This document shows, in pieces, positions 34,023 through 41,613 of a stretch of 53,920 nucleotides of DNA (position 1 is the stretch's first letter; each line of letters opens with the position of its first letter). This DNA comes from Streptomyces sp. NRRL F-6131 (GTDB lineage Bacteria; Actinomycetota; Actinomycetes; Streptomycetales; Streptomycetaceae). The stretch is taken from the NCBI GenBank assembly GCA_000719695.1, contig JOHN01000054.1, forward strand, positions 1 to 53,920, written 5' to 3'. A program made the position numbers and the translations under genes. A model generated the notes under the pieces. It made no database searches. It worked only from the letters and a program-made list of their open reading frames with translations, and was not told where the DNA came from.

Positions 34023-34055
34023 GCCCCCGGGCGGCTCCCCGTCCGTCGAGCCGAC

Positions 34056-36626
34056 CTAGCCGTCCGAGCCGTCCGAGTCGGTCGTCGCGCCGTCCGTCGA
34101 GTCGACCGTCGCGCCGTCCGTCGGGCCGACCGTCGCGCTGTCCGCGGTCGGCCGGTCCGCCGGGGCGGCGGGCGGTCCCCCGGCCGGTTCGCCGGGCGTC
34201 CCGATCGCCGCAACACCGCCGACCGCTGCGGCACCGCCGGCCCCCGCGACCTCCGCCGCCCCGGCCCCTGCCGCCGGTTCGGCCCGGCCGGCGGTCGGTG
34301 GGGCGCCGGCGAGCAGGATGTCCAGCAGCCGGACGGCGGCCGCCTTGTCGAGCGGGTCGTTGCCGTTGCCGCACTTGGGCGACTGCACGCAGGACGGGCA
34401 GCCGCGCTCGCACTCGCAGGCGCCGATCGCCTCCCGGGTGGCGGTCAGCCACTGCACGGCCCGCCGGAAGCCGCGTTCGGCGAAGCCCGCCCCACCCGGG
34501 TGGCCGTCGTAGACGAACACGGTGGGCAGCCCCGTGTCGGGGTGCAGCGGCACCGAGACACCGCCGATGTCCCAGCGGTCGCAGGTGGCGAAGAGCGGGA
34601 GCAGGCCGATCGAGGCGTGCTCGGCGGCGTGGGCGGCTCCGGGCAGCTGGTCGGGCGGGATGTCCGCGTCGATCAGCTGGTCCTCGGTGACCGACCACCA
34701 GACGGCCCGGGTGCGCAGGGTGCGGGGCGGGAGGTCCAGCTTGCTCTCGCCCATGATCTCCCCGGTGGAGATCCGCTTGCGGAGGTAGCCGACCACCTGG
34801 TTGACCACCTCCACCGAACCGAAGCAGAGCCGGCCCTCGCCCCAGTCGACGGTGGTGTCGGTGGAGAGCACCGAGATGGAGGTGATGTCCCGGGCGGAGG
34901 TCGTGTAGGGCGGGTCGGCGGGCTCGACCAGGGCGACCGAGCTGTCCAGGTCGAAGTCCCGGACGAGGTAGCTGCGACCCCGGTGGAGGTGGACCGCCCC
35001 GGTGTGCACGGTGGTGTGGGCGGCCGAGGCGTCCACGGTGCCGAGCAGCCGACCGGTCGGTTGCTCGACGATCTGCACCGGGCTGCCGCCGCTGCCCCGC
35101 AGGTCGACGGCGTCGGCGGCCCGCTCGCGACGGGTCCAGTACCAGGAGCCGCCGCGACGGCGGAGCAGCCCGCGACGCTCCAGCACCGGCAGCAGCGGAC
35201 CGGCCGAGGGGCCGAACAGCTCCAGGTCGGCGTCGGTGAGCGGCAGCTCGGCGGCCGCGGCGCACAGGTGCGGGGCGAGCACGTGCGGGTTGTCCGGATC
35301 GAGCACGGTGGCCTCCACCGGGGTGGCGAACAGCGCCTCCGGGTGGTGCACCAGATAGGTGTCCAGCGGGTCGTCCCGGGCGATCAGGACGGCGAGCGCG
35401 CCCTGGGCCTCGCGGCCGGCCCGGCCGGCCTGCTGCCAGAGCGAGGCGCGGGTGCCGGGGTAGCCGGCCATGAGGACGGCGTCCAGTCCGGAGATGTCGA
35501 CCCCGAGCTCGAGGGCGGAGGTGGAGGCGAGGCCGAGCAGCCGGCCGGAGTGCAGTTCGCGTTCCAGGGCCCGGCGCTCGTCGGCGAGGTAGCCGCCGCG
35601 GTAGGCGGCGACCCGGTCGGCGAGCGGGCGTCCGAGCTGGTCCTGGGTCTGCAGCGCGACGAGTTCGGCGGCGCGTCGGGAGCGGACGAAGACGACGGTT
35701 CGGGTCTCCCGCTCTACCAGGTCGGTCAGCAGGTGGGCGGCCTCGGCGGTGGCGGTCCGGCGGACCGGCGCGCCCTGCTCGCCGACGTTCTCGGTGAGCG
35801 GCGGCTCCCAGAGCCCGAAGACCATCGGGCCGCGCGGGGAGCCGTCCTCGGTGACCGCCTCGGCGGCCAGGCCGGTCAGCCGGCGGGCGGTGACGGCCGG
35901 GTCGGCGGTGGTGGCGGAGGCGAGCAGGAAGACGGGCGAGGAGCCGTAGCGGGCGCAGATCCGCCGCAGCCGGCGCAGCACCTGGGCCACGTGGGAGCCG
36001 AACACGCCGCGGTAGCCGTGGCACTCGTCGACCACGACGTAGCGCAGGGTCTTGAGGAAGGAGGACCAGCGGGCGTGCGCGGGCAGGATGCCGCGGTGGA
36101 GCATGTCCGGATTGGTGAGGACGTAGGAGGCGTACTGGCGGACCCACTCCCGCTCCTCGGGCGGGGTGTCACCGTCGTAGAGCGCGGCCCGGACGCGGGG
36201 CGGGGCGAGTTCCGCGGCCCGGCGGCGCTGGTCGGCGGCGAGTGCCTTGGTGGGCGCGAGGTAGAGCGCGGTCGCGCCGCGGCCGTTGGGTGCCTCGGTG
36301 CCGTCCAGCAGGTCGGAGAGGACCGGGGCCAGATATCCGAGCGACTTGCCCGAGGCGGTCCCTGTGGCGATCACCACAGATTGACCGGATTTGGCCAGAT
36401 TCATCGCTTCGGCCTGATGGGCCCAGGGCTGCCGGACTCCGGTGGCCCCGGCGGCCGCGGTGATCTCGGGCCGGATCCAGTCGGGCCACGGCGCATAACG
36501 GGCGGGCCGGGCGGGAAGGTGCTCCGTATGGGTGAGCCGGTCCGACCGCCCACGGGCGGCGGACAGGGTCGTGAGCAGTGCCTCGGGCTGGCTGTGACGC
36601 GGCGGCATGAGGACCCAGTGTGTCAC
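34056..36626 (-). CDS. DEAD/DEAH-box helicase with C-terminal zinc-cluster (MrfA-like)
   Basis: 856 aa. Motif I VVIATGTASGKSLGYLAPVL, Walker B VVVDECHGYRGVFGSHV, motif III LLASATTADP, helicase-C motifs (VFVRSRRAAELVALQ, AGYPGTRASLWQQAGRAGR) and a C-terminal DUF1998-like part with the Cys cluster CECERGCPSCVQSPKC and a Gly/His region (VFVYDGHPGGAGFAERGF). This is the MrfA/Hrq1-like group, which repairs mitomycin-type crosslinks in B. subtilis. The last ~80 residues are an Ala/Gly/Pro then Asp/Thr repeat tail. The start could be GTG 36626 or ATG 36608; neither has a clear ribosome site. Convergent with the tad operon, 33 bp away. Confidence 0.93.
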   Translation of the reverse strand: MTHWVLMPPRHSQPEALLTTLSAARGRSDRLTHTEHLPARPARYAPWPDWIRPEITAAAGATGVRQPWAHQAEAMNLAKSGQSVVIATGTASGKSLGYLAPVLSDLLDGTEAPNGRGATALYLAPTKALAADQRRRAAELAPPRVRAALYDGDTPPEEREWVRQYASYVLTNPDMLHRGILPAHARWSSFLKTLRYVVVDECHGYRGVFGSHVAQVLRRLRRICARYGSSPVFLLASATTADPAVTARRLTGLAAEAVTEDGSPRGPMVFGLWEPPLTENVGEQGAPVRRTATAEAAHLLTDLVERETRTVVFVRSRRAAELVALQTQDQLGRPLADRVAAYRGGYLADERRALERELHSGRLLGLASTSALELGVDISGLDAVLMAGYPGTRASLWQQAGRAGREAQGALAVLIARDDPLDTYLVHHPEALFATPVEATVLDPDNPHVLAPHLCAAAAELPLTDADLELFGPSAGPLLPVLERRGLLRRRGGSWYWTRRERAADAVDLRGSGGSPVQIVEQPTGRLLGTVDASAAHTTVHTGAVHLHRGRSYLVRDFDLDSSVALVEPADPPYTTSARDITSISVLSTDTTVDWGEGRLCFGSVEVVNQVVGYLRKRISTGEIMGESKLDLPPRTLRTRAVWWSVTEDQLIDADIPPDQLPGAAHAAEHASIGLLPLFATCDRWDIGGVSVPLHPDTGLPTVFVYDGHPGGAGFAERGFRRAVQWLTATREAIGACECERGCPSCVQSPKCGNGNDPLDKAAAVRLLDILLAGAPPTAGRAEPAAGAGAAEVAGAGGAAAVGGVAAIGTPGEPAGGPPAAPADRPTADSATVGPTDGATVDSTDGATTDSDGSDG

Positions 36627-36829
36627 CGGCGTGACGGAGAATCGTCCTAAGCCATCGTGCGGTCATGGTCACAGGTGGTTGAATGTGGCCGTGCCGGCCG
36701 TACGGCCGGGGGTCGCAGCGCCGAGGCTTGCCACGCATTCGCTGGGTGTGCCCGGGGTCGCGACCATGCGGTGGCGGCCGTCCGGCCGAGGATCGCAATG
36801 ACGTAGCAAGGCAAGGTGCTGGAGGTTCC
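36627..36829 (+). promoter_or_regulatory. Divergent helicase-bldG promoter region
   Basis: A 203-bp spacer without coding bias. It contains a ribosome site GGAGG at 36821-36825 for bldG and AT-richer patches (36640-36690) that likely hold promoters. I could not identify a clean -10/-35 pair. Confidence 0.4.
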
Positions 36830-37171
36830 GTGGACCTGTCCCTGTCGACCCGTACAGTCGGCGACCGCACGGTCGTCGAGGTTGGCGGCGAGATCGATGT
36901 GTACACCGCCCCCAAGCTGCGCGAGCAGCTGGTCGAGCTCGTCAACGACGGCAGCTACCACCTCGTCGTCGACATGGAGGGCGTGGACTTCCTGGACTCC
37001 ACCGGCCTCGGTGTGCTGGTGGGCGGCCTGAAGCGGGTGCGTGCTCACGAGGGCTCGCTGCGCCTGGTGTGCAACCAGGAGCGCATTCTGAAGATCTTCC
37101 GGATCACCGGTCTGACCAAGGTGTTCCCGATCCACACCTCGGTCGACGACGCCGTCCAGGCGACCGACTGA
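36830..37171 (+). CDS. bldG: Anti-sigma factor antagonist BldG
   Basis: 113 aa from GTG 36830, with GGAGG just upstream. A STAS-domain protein of the SpoIIAA/RsbV type: [24 protein letters not shown] and the phosphorylation site [13 protein letters not shown] with Ser57. It is nearly identical to S. coelicolor BldG as I recall it, which is required for aerial hyphae and antibiotics and is controlled by phosphorylation. It binds anti-sigma factors, including the product of the next gene. A hairpin at 37243-37264 separates the two. Confidence 0.97.
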   Translation: MDLSLSTRTVGDRTVVEVGGEIDVYTAPKLREQLVELVNDGSYHLVVDMEGVDFLDSTGLGVLVGGLKRVRAHEGSLRLVCNQERILKIFRITGLTKVFPIHTSVDDAVQATD

Positions 37172-37242
37172 TCAGTCGACCCGACCGACCAGGCCGGGCC
37201 GGCCCCTCGTGGTCGGCCCGCCCGATCCCCGCGTGTCCGGCA

Positions 37243-37264
37243 GCCGGGGCCTCGCGGCCCCGGC
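37243..37264 (+). terminator. Attenuator-like hairpin between bldG and the anti-sigma gene
   Basis: A perfect 9-bp stem (GCCGGGGCC with GGCCCCGGC) and a TCGC loop, in the 184-bp spacer. It would reduce read-through and so keep the anti-sigma factor below BldG. In S. coelicolor, from memory, bldG is found both as a single-gene and as a two-gene transcript. Confidence 0.6.
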
Positions 37265-37355
37265 CCGTCCGGGCGTTCCGGGGCGGGCCGATGCCGGCCC
37301 GCAGGGGCCTGGGCCGTATGCCCGACTCCGGTCGGAGTACCCCGAGGGGGAAGAG

Positions 37356-37772
37356 ATGGCAACCGTCGAACTTCGATTCAGCGCGCTTCCCGAGCACGTG
37401 CGGACGGCCCGGCTGGTAGCCGCGGCAGTCGCCAGACGGGCGGGCGTCGACGAGTCGGTGCTCGACGAGGTGCGGCTCGCCGTCGGCGAGGCCTGCTCCC
37501 GTGCGGTCGGCCTGCACCAGCGCGGTGGCGTGACGGGCGCGGTGCGTGTCGCGCTCGTCGACCAGGAGAAGCGTTTCCTCATCGAGGTCGAGGACGAAGC
37601 GGGCCTCGACACCGTTCCGGCGACCGCCGGCGACGGTGCCGACCCGGACGAGGACACCCTGGGTCTCGCGGTGCTCACCGGTCTGGTCGAGGACCTGGAG
37701 GTCACCAGCGGTGCCGGCGGTGGTCTGATCCGGATGAGCTGGCCGGTCTCGGTGGACGCGCTCACGGTCTGA
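37356..37772 (+). CDS. Anti-sigma factor / serine kinase (RsbW-like HATPase), BldG partner
   Basis: 138 aa from ATG 37356, with AGGGGGAAGAG upstream. An RsbW/SpoIIAB-like ATPase fold: ALPEHVRTARLVAAAVARRAGVDESVLDEVRLAVGEACSRAV contains the N-box-like helix (usually E-x3-N; here EACSRAV, with Asn replaced). The Gly box is weak (ADPDEDTLGLAVLTGLVEDLEV). S. coelicolor SCO3548 is the corresponding gene; its product interacts with BldG. The altered N-box suggests weak or absent kinase activity. The stop codon begins a 10-bp tandem repeat. Confidence 0.88.
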   Translation: MATVELRFSALPEHVRTARLVAAAVARRAGVDESVLDEVRLAVGEACSRAVGLHQRGGVTGAVRVALVDQEKRFLIEVEDEAGLDTVPATAGDGADPDEDTLGLAVLTGLVEDLEVTSGAGGGLIRMSWPVSVDALTV

Positions 37773-37870
37773 GCGCACCCCAGCGCACGCGAGCACGCCT
37801 GAGCACGTCAGGGCAGGTCCCGGTACGTCCGGGCAGATCCGAGCACTTTCGGGCACGTCGCGGTGCGGTG
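37771..37870 (+). repeat. 10-bp tandem repeat starting at the anti-sigma gene stop codon
   Basis: About ten imperfect 10-bp units of consensus GRGCACGTCC (clearest from 37791 to 37860). The first begins inside the TGA at 37770-37772. Confidence 0.75.
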
Positions 37871-37978
37871 GGTCGGCGGAGCGATGAGCGGGAGAGCGGG
37901 TCCGGACGGGGACCGGGGGTCGAGCGGCGGCCGTGTAGGTTCGCAGTTCGACGACCGAAACCGAAAGGGCTTCTCCCG

Positions 37979-38698
37979 GTGAACAAGCGACTGCTGGCCG
38001 TACCCGTGCTCGGGGCGCTGCTGGCCTTCGGCGCCGTCGGCTGCGGCGACGACAACAGCAAGCAGCTGGAGTCCTGGGCGGCGAACGTGTGCGGCGCGGC
38101 CAAGGACCCGATCGCCCAGGCGCAGACCGCCCTGGCGGACACCGGCCAGGTGAAGACCGGCGAGACTCCGGCCGACCTCCAGAAGCGCCTCTCGGCGGAC
38201 ATCGGCCGACTGGCCAAGACCAACCAGGACATCGCCGCCGCCATCAACGGCGCCGGCGCCCCCAAGGTCGACGAGGGCGCGAACCTGCAGAAGGACACCG
38301 TCACCGAGCTGACCAAGGCGGCCGACGGCTACCTGGACGTCCAGAAGAAGCTGGACGCGCTGCCCAACGCCGACCAGGCGAAGTTCGCCGACGGGCTGCG
38401 CAGCGTGGCCGACCAGGTGCAGCAGCTCGCCTCGCTCTCCACCCAGGCGCAGGGCAAGCTGCAGCGCGGCGACCTGGGCGCGGCGATGGCCAAGCAGGAG
38501 GGGTGCAAGCCGGGTTCGGCCGCCGCCGCTCCGACCTCCCCGTCGACGGGCGGCCCGGCGGCCACGCCGACGGACGGGTCCACCGGCACGCCCACCGACG
38601 GGTCCACGGGTGGCGCGAGCCCTGCGGCGACCGACGCCTCCGGCACCCAAACGCTGTCCTCGCCCTCCACGCCGGCCCCCACGGCCTCGGCGAGCTGA
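37979..38698 (+). CDS. Small secreted lipoprotein
   Basis: 239 aa from GTG 37979 (GAAAGGG upstream). Signal peptide MNKRLLAVPVLGALLAFGAVGC with the lipobox cysteine at residue 22. The mature part is an alpha-helical domain (SWAANVCGAAKDPIAQAQTAL, then LQKRLSADIGRLAKTNQDIAAAINGAG) with a Cys pair, and ends in a ~60-residue Pro/Thr/Ser linker (TPTDGSTGTPTDGSTGG) that probably spans the cell wall. Function unknown. Its stop codon lies in the first unit of a tandem repeat. Confidence 0.88.
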   Translation: MNKRLLAVPVLGALLAFGAVGCGDDNSKQLESWAANVCGAAKDPIAQAQTALADTGQVKTGETPADLQKRLSADIGRLAKTNQDIAAAINGAGAPKVDEGANLQKDTVTELTKAADGYLDVQKKLDALPNADQAKFADGLRSVADQVQQLASLSTQAQGKLQRGDLGAAMAKQEGCKPGSAAAAPTSPSTGGPAATPTDGSTGTPTDGSTGGASPAATDASGTQTLSSPSTPAPTASAS

Positions 38699-38751
38699 TC
38701 CCCCGGCGAGCCGATCCCCCGGCGGGCTGATCCCCGGCGGGCTGGCCCCCC
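38690..38751 (+). repeat. ~16-bp tandem repeat overlapping the lipoprotein stop codon
   Basis: Units GCGAGCTGATCCCCCG, GCGAGCCGATCCCCCG, GCGGGCTGATCCCCG and GCGGGCTGGCCCCCC. The first contains the gene stop TGA (38696-38698). Copy 3 keeps the TGA. Confidence 0.88.
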
Positions 38752-38782
38752 GTGACCCGACCCCGTCCCGCGGTCGGGTCCG

Positions 38783-38811
38783 CACCCCCTCGGCCGCCGG
38801 CCGAGGGGGTG
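38783..38811 (+). terminator. Intrinsic terminator after the lipoprotein gene
   Basis: A 13-bp stem (CACCCCCTCGGCC with GGCCGAGGGGGTG) and a 3-nt loop, 85 bp past the stop. Confidence 0.8.
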
Positions 38812-38896
38812 GTGGCGCAGGAGCGGGCCGTCGGACCGAGCGGGGCCGGGGCGGTGGATGGAGGCTGCCGGGGGTGGCGCGGGGGACAATGGCGGG

Positions 38897-40429
38897 GTGA
38901 TCAGTAGCCCCGTTCTCGACCCGACCCGCCTCGCCAAGCTGCGTGAGGCGCTGCTCGCCGCCTCGTACACCGCCGACGGCTGCCTGGACCTGCTCGGGCC
39001 CACCGGGTACGCGGCGCTGGCCCGCAGCGAGGCGGTTCCCGCGCTGCGGGCGACCCGCGGCGGCAGCCCGCTGGAGACGCTGGTGCGGCTCTTCCTGCTG
39101 CAGCAGCCCGTGCCCTACCGGGCGGCCGCCGCCGCGTTGCCGGTGGAGGACTGCCTGGCCGACGGCTGGCTGCGCCCGGACGGCGAGCTGGTGCGCGCCA
39201 CCGTGGACGTCCGGCCGTACGCGAACGAGGTGGCCGGGCTGCCGAGTTCGGATGCCTGGGTGGTCTCCGACCTGGGCTGCGCGGTCGGTGGCGCGGGCGG
39301 CATCGGTTCCGGTGAGACCGCGCACGGCGTGGCCCGCAAGGACCTGGTGCTCGGGGTGGGCGGCGCGTCCACCACGCTGGCCAACATCACGGTGCGCCGG
39401 CCGGTCCGTTCGGTGCTGGACCTGGGTTCCGGTTCGGGCGTGCAGGCGCTGCACGCCGCCCGGCACGCCCAGCGGGTGACCGCCACCGACCTCAACGAGC
39501 GGGCGCTGCGCTTCACCGAGCTGACCCTGGCGCTGTCCGGTTTCGACACCGTGGAGACCGCCGCCGGGAGCCTCTTCGAGCCGGTGGGGGACCGGCGGTA
39601 CGACCTGATCGTCTCCAACCCGCCGTTCGTGATCTCGCCCGGCGGCCGGTTCACCTACCGGGACGGCGGGATGGCCGGGGACGACCTCTGCCGCGGTCTG
39701 GTCCGCTCGGCCGCCGCCCACCTGGAGCCGGGCGGCCACTGCCAGCTGCTGGCCAACTGGCAGCACGTCAAGGGCGAGGACTGGCGGGACCGGCTGGCCG
39801 AGTGGGTGGCCGGCACCGGGCTGGACGCCTGGGTCGTCCAGCGCGAGGTGCAGGACGTGGCCCAGTACGCGGAGCTGTGGCTGCGGGACGGCGGTGACCA
39901 CCGCGGTCCCGGGGGCGACTACCAGGCCCGGTACGGGGAGTGGCTGGACGCCTTCGAGGCCGGTCGGGTCGAGGGCATCGGCTTCGGCTGGATCACCCTG
40001 CGGGCGGGCGGCGCCGAGCGCCCGACCGTCCGGGTGGAGGAGTGGCCGCACCCGGTGGAGCAGCCGCTCGGTCCGCACATCGAGGAGTGGTTCGACCGGC
40101 AGGACTTCCTGCGCACGCACGACGACGCGGCCCTGCTGGCGGCGCGGTACGTGCTGGCCGACGAGGTGGTCCAGGAGCAGGTGGGCGCACCCGGGGCGGA
40201 GGACCCGGAGCACGTGATCCTGCGTCACAACCGCGGGATGCGGCGGGCCACCAAGGTGGACACGGTGGGCGCCGGTTTCGTCGGGGTCTGCGACGGGACG
40301 CTGTCGGCGGGCGAGATCGTGGACGCGATCGCGCAGCTGCTGGGCGAGGACCGGGTGGTGCTGCGCGACCGGGTGCCGGAGTCGCTCCGGCTGCTCACCG
40401 AGCAGGGGTTCATCAGCCCCGCGGCCTGA
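38897..40429 (+). CDS. SAM-dependent methyltransferase (RsmC/PrmC-like class I)
   Basis: 510 aa from GTG 38897; GACAAT 6 nt upstream suggests a leaderless mRNA. An N-terminal ~140-residue helical domain (LREALLAASYTADGCLDLLG, VRLFLLQQPVPYRAAAAALP) precedes the catalytic core: SVLDLGSGSGVQALHAARHA (motif I), TATDLNERALRFTELT (motif II) and YDLIVSNPPFVISPGG (motif IV NPPF). NPPF-type enzymes methylate exocyclic amines of nucleic acids or Gln side chains. The C-terminal ~150 residues are actinobacterial-specific. Substrate unknown. Confidence 0.9.
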   Translation: MISSPVLDPTRLAKLREALLAASYTADGCLDLLGPTGYAALARSEAVPALRATRGGSPLETLVRLFLLQQPVPYRAAAAALPVEDCLADGWLRPDGELVRATVDVRPYANEVAGLPSSDAWVVSDLGCAVGGAGGIGSGETAHGVARKDLVLGVGGASTTLANITVRRPVRSVLDLGSGSGVQALHAARHAQRVTATDLNERALRFTELTLALSGFDTVETAAGSLFEPVGDRRYDLIVSNPPFVISPGGRFTYRDGGMAGDDLCRGLVRSAAAHLEPGGHCQLLANWQHVKGEDWRDRLAEWVAGTGLDAWVVQREVQDVAQYAELWLRDGGDHRGPGGDYQARYGEWLDAFEAGRVEGIGFGWITLRAGGAERPTVRVEEWPHPVEQPLGPHIEEWFDRQDFLRTHDDAALLAARYVLADEVVQEQVGAPGAEDPEHVILRHNRGMRRATKVDTVGAGFVGVCDGTLSAGEIVDAIAQLLGEDRVVLRDRVPESLRLLTEQGFISPAA

Positions 40430-40473
40430 CCGGCAGGATCGGCGGCCGGGTACGGCGCGGCCCGGCCACGCCC

Positions 40474-40532
40474 GGCGCGCCCAAACCGGCGCGCCCAAAC
40501 CCGGCACGCCCAAACCCGGCACGCCCAAACCC
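40474..40532 (+). repeat. 15-bp tandem repeat after the methyltransferase gene
   Basis: Units GGCGCGCCCAAACC(C) twice and GGCACGCCCAAACCC twice, plus a partial fifth. It leads directly into the terminator stem. Confidence 0.9.
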
Positions 40533-40536
40533 GGCA

Positions 40537-40576
40537 CGACCGGGCGTCCGGCCCCGCGTGGCCGGACGCCCGGTCG
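40537..40576 (+). terminator. Strong intrinsic terminator
   Basis: A perfect 17-bp stem (CGACCGGGCGTCCGGCC with GGCCGGACGCCCGGTCG) and a 6-nt loop. Confidence 0.88.
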
Positions 40577-40671
40577 TCTCCGCGCCCCCGCCCGGTTCAC
40601 CGCACCGTTTCCCCCGGTTCGCCGGGTGGTCGCCGAGCGTCTCCCCCTCGTTGGCCCTGGACTGCGAAGCT

Positions 40672-40692
40672 CTGTCCACAGGCTGTGGACAG
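40672..40692. promoter_or_regulatory. Convergent DnaA-box palindrome
   Basis: CTGTCCACAG, one G, then CTGTGGACAG: a 21-bp palindrome made of two inverted 9-mers (CTGTCCACA), each one base from the Streptomyces DnaA box TTGTCCACA. It lies 15-35 bp upstream of the preferred start of the DUF3592 gene. Confidence 0.6.
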
Positions 40693-40706
40693 GGCTGGGG
40701 GCGGCG

Positions 40707-41210
40707 GTGGAGTCGACGACGGCGACGGTGGGTGGCGTGATATTCGCCCTCTTCGGCGGCGCACTCCTGTTCTGGTGCGCCGCCGAAGCGCGCCTGCGCC
40801 ACCGGGTTCGCCGTCGAGGACTGCCGGCGGTCGCCACCGTGGTCGCTGAGTCCGACCCGCACGGCGGGCTCGACAGCGCGCCGCTGCTCTCCTTCGCCGC
40901 CCGGCCGGTCCCCGCGGGGTCGTCCGGCCGCGGACCGCGGGCCGCCGAGGACCGGGCCGGGGCCGCCCCGGCCATCGAGGCCTGTGAGCTGGTGCTGACC
41001 CGCCCGCGCGGCCACACCCCGCTGCGCCGCCCGGCCGGTCTCGTACCGGGCGGATCCGTACGGATCGCCTACGATCCACGCCGCCCCGGTCTCGCCGTGC
41101 TCGCGGCAGAGGAGGCCGGTCCCCGGGCGGTCGTCATCGACCTGCTGTGGACGGTGCTCGGCCTCGGCTGTCTGGCCGCCGGGGCGGTCCTGCTCCTCGC
41201 CCCGGCCTAG
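40707..41210 (+). CDS. DUF3592-like membrane protein
   Basis: 167 aa from GTG 40707. The in-frame GTG 40626 is rejected because codons 40626-40706 lack the G/C third-position bias and would run through the DnaA-like palindrome. A first membrane helix (VGGVIFALFGGALLFWCAAEA) is followed by a basic loop, an extramembrane beta domain (GLPAVATVVAESDPHGG ... PGGSVRIAYDPRRPGLAVL) and a last helix (VIDLLWTVLGLGCLAAGAVLLLA). Architecture typical of DUF3592 proteins. Function unknown. The stop TAG lies in the first unit of a 15-bp repeat. Confidence 0.72.
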   Translation: MESTTATVGGVIFALFGGALLFWCAAEARLRHRVRRRGLPAVATVVAESDPHGGLDSAPLLSFAARPVPAGSSGRGPRAAEDRAGAAPAIEACELVLTRPRGHTPLRRPAGLVPGGSVRIAYDPRRPGLAVLAAEEAGPRAVVIDLLWTVLGLGCLAAGAVLLLAPA

Positions 41211-41244
41211 CGGACCCCGGCCTGGCGGACCCCGGCCTGGCGGA
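41200..41244 (+). repeat. 15-bp tandem repeat overlapping the DUF3592 stop codon
   Basis: CCCCGGCCTAGCGGA followed by two copies of CCCCGGCCTGGCGGA and a partial fourth. The TAG in unit 1 is the stop codon; it is TGG in the copies. Confidence 0.9.
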
Positions 41245-41326
41245 CCCCCGGCTTCCGGCGGCGCGCCCGGCGCCCGCGGCGCGCCACCGCCCGTGCCCGG
41301 CTGCTCCCGGGCACCCCCTTAATCCG

Positions 41327-41496
41327 TTGACAGATTTTGAAATCCGTCATTCCATCCTTCGAAACCCGCCGAAGCCCCCCTCCGCAGGGCGCGATCCGTC
41401 GTCGTCGGGTTACCGTTCGAGTGGCGTCGGTCGGCCTTGCCGGTGAAATTGCGGGATCCGTCCGTTTGACAAGGGTGGCCGGGGTACGGTCACACT
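41327..41496 (+). promoter_or_regulatory. topA promoter region
   Basis: Two TTGACA -35 hexamers are visible, at 41327-41332 (followed by the near-palindrome GATTTTGAAATC, 41333-41344) and 41466-41471. The second has candidate -10 boxes TACGGT after 13 bp and CACACT after 19 bp, neither at the usual 17-18. The remaining part of the 404-bp spacer 41211-41613 holds the 15-bp repeat and no gene. Confidence 0.5.
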
Positions 41497-41613
41497 CCGC
41501 TGGTGGGGTCGTCGTGCAGCGGCAGCCCCGGGACGGTGGAGGGGTCGGGCGGAGCGCAGCCCGTGCTGCCGGCGCCGACCAGCTCACATAACGACCGGGA
41601 GAGAAGAGCGAAG

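Noticed and set aside
40626..40706. Longer start for the DUF3592 protein
   Set aside because: These 27 codons have poor G/C third-position bias and include the DnaA-like palindrome, so they look non-coding.
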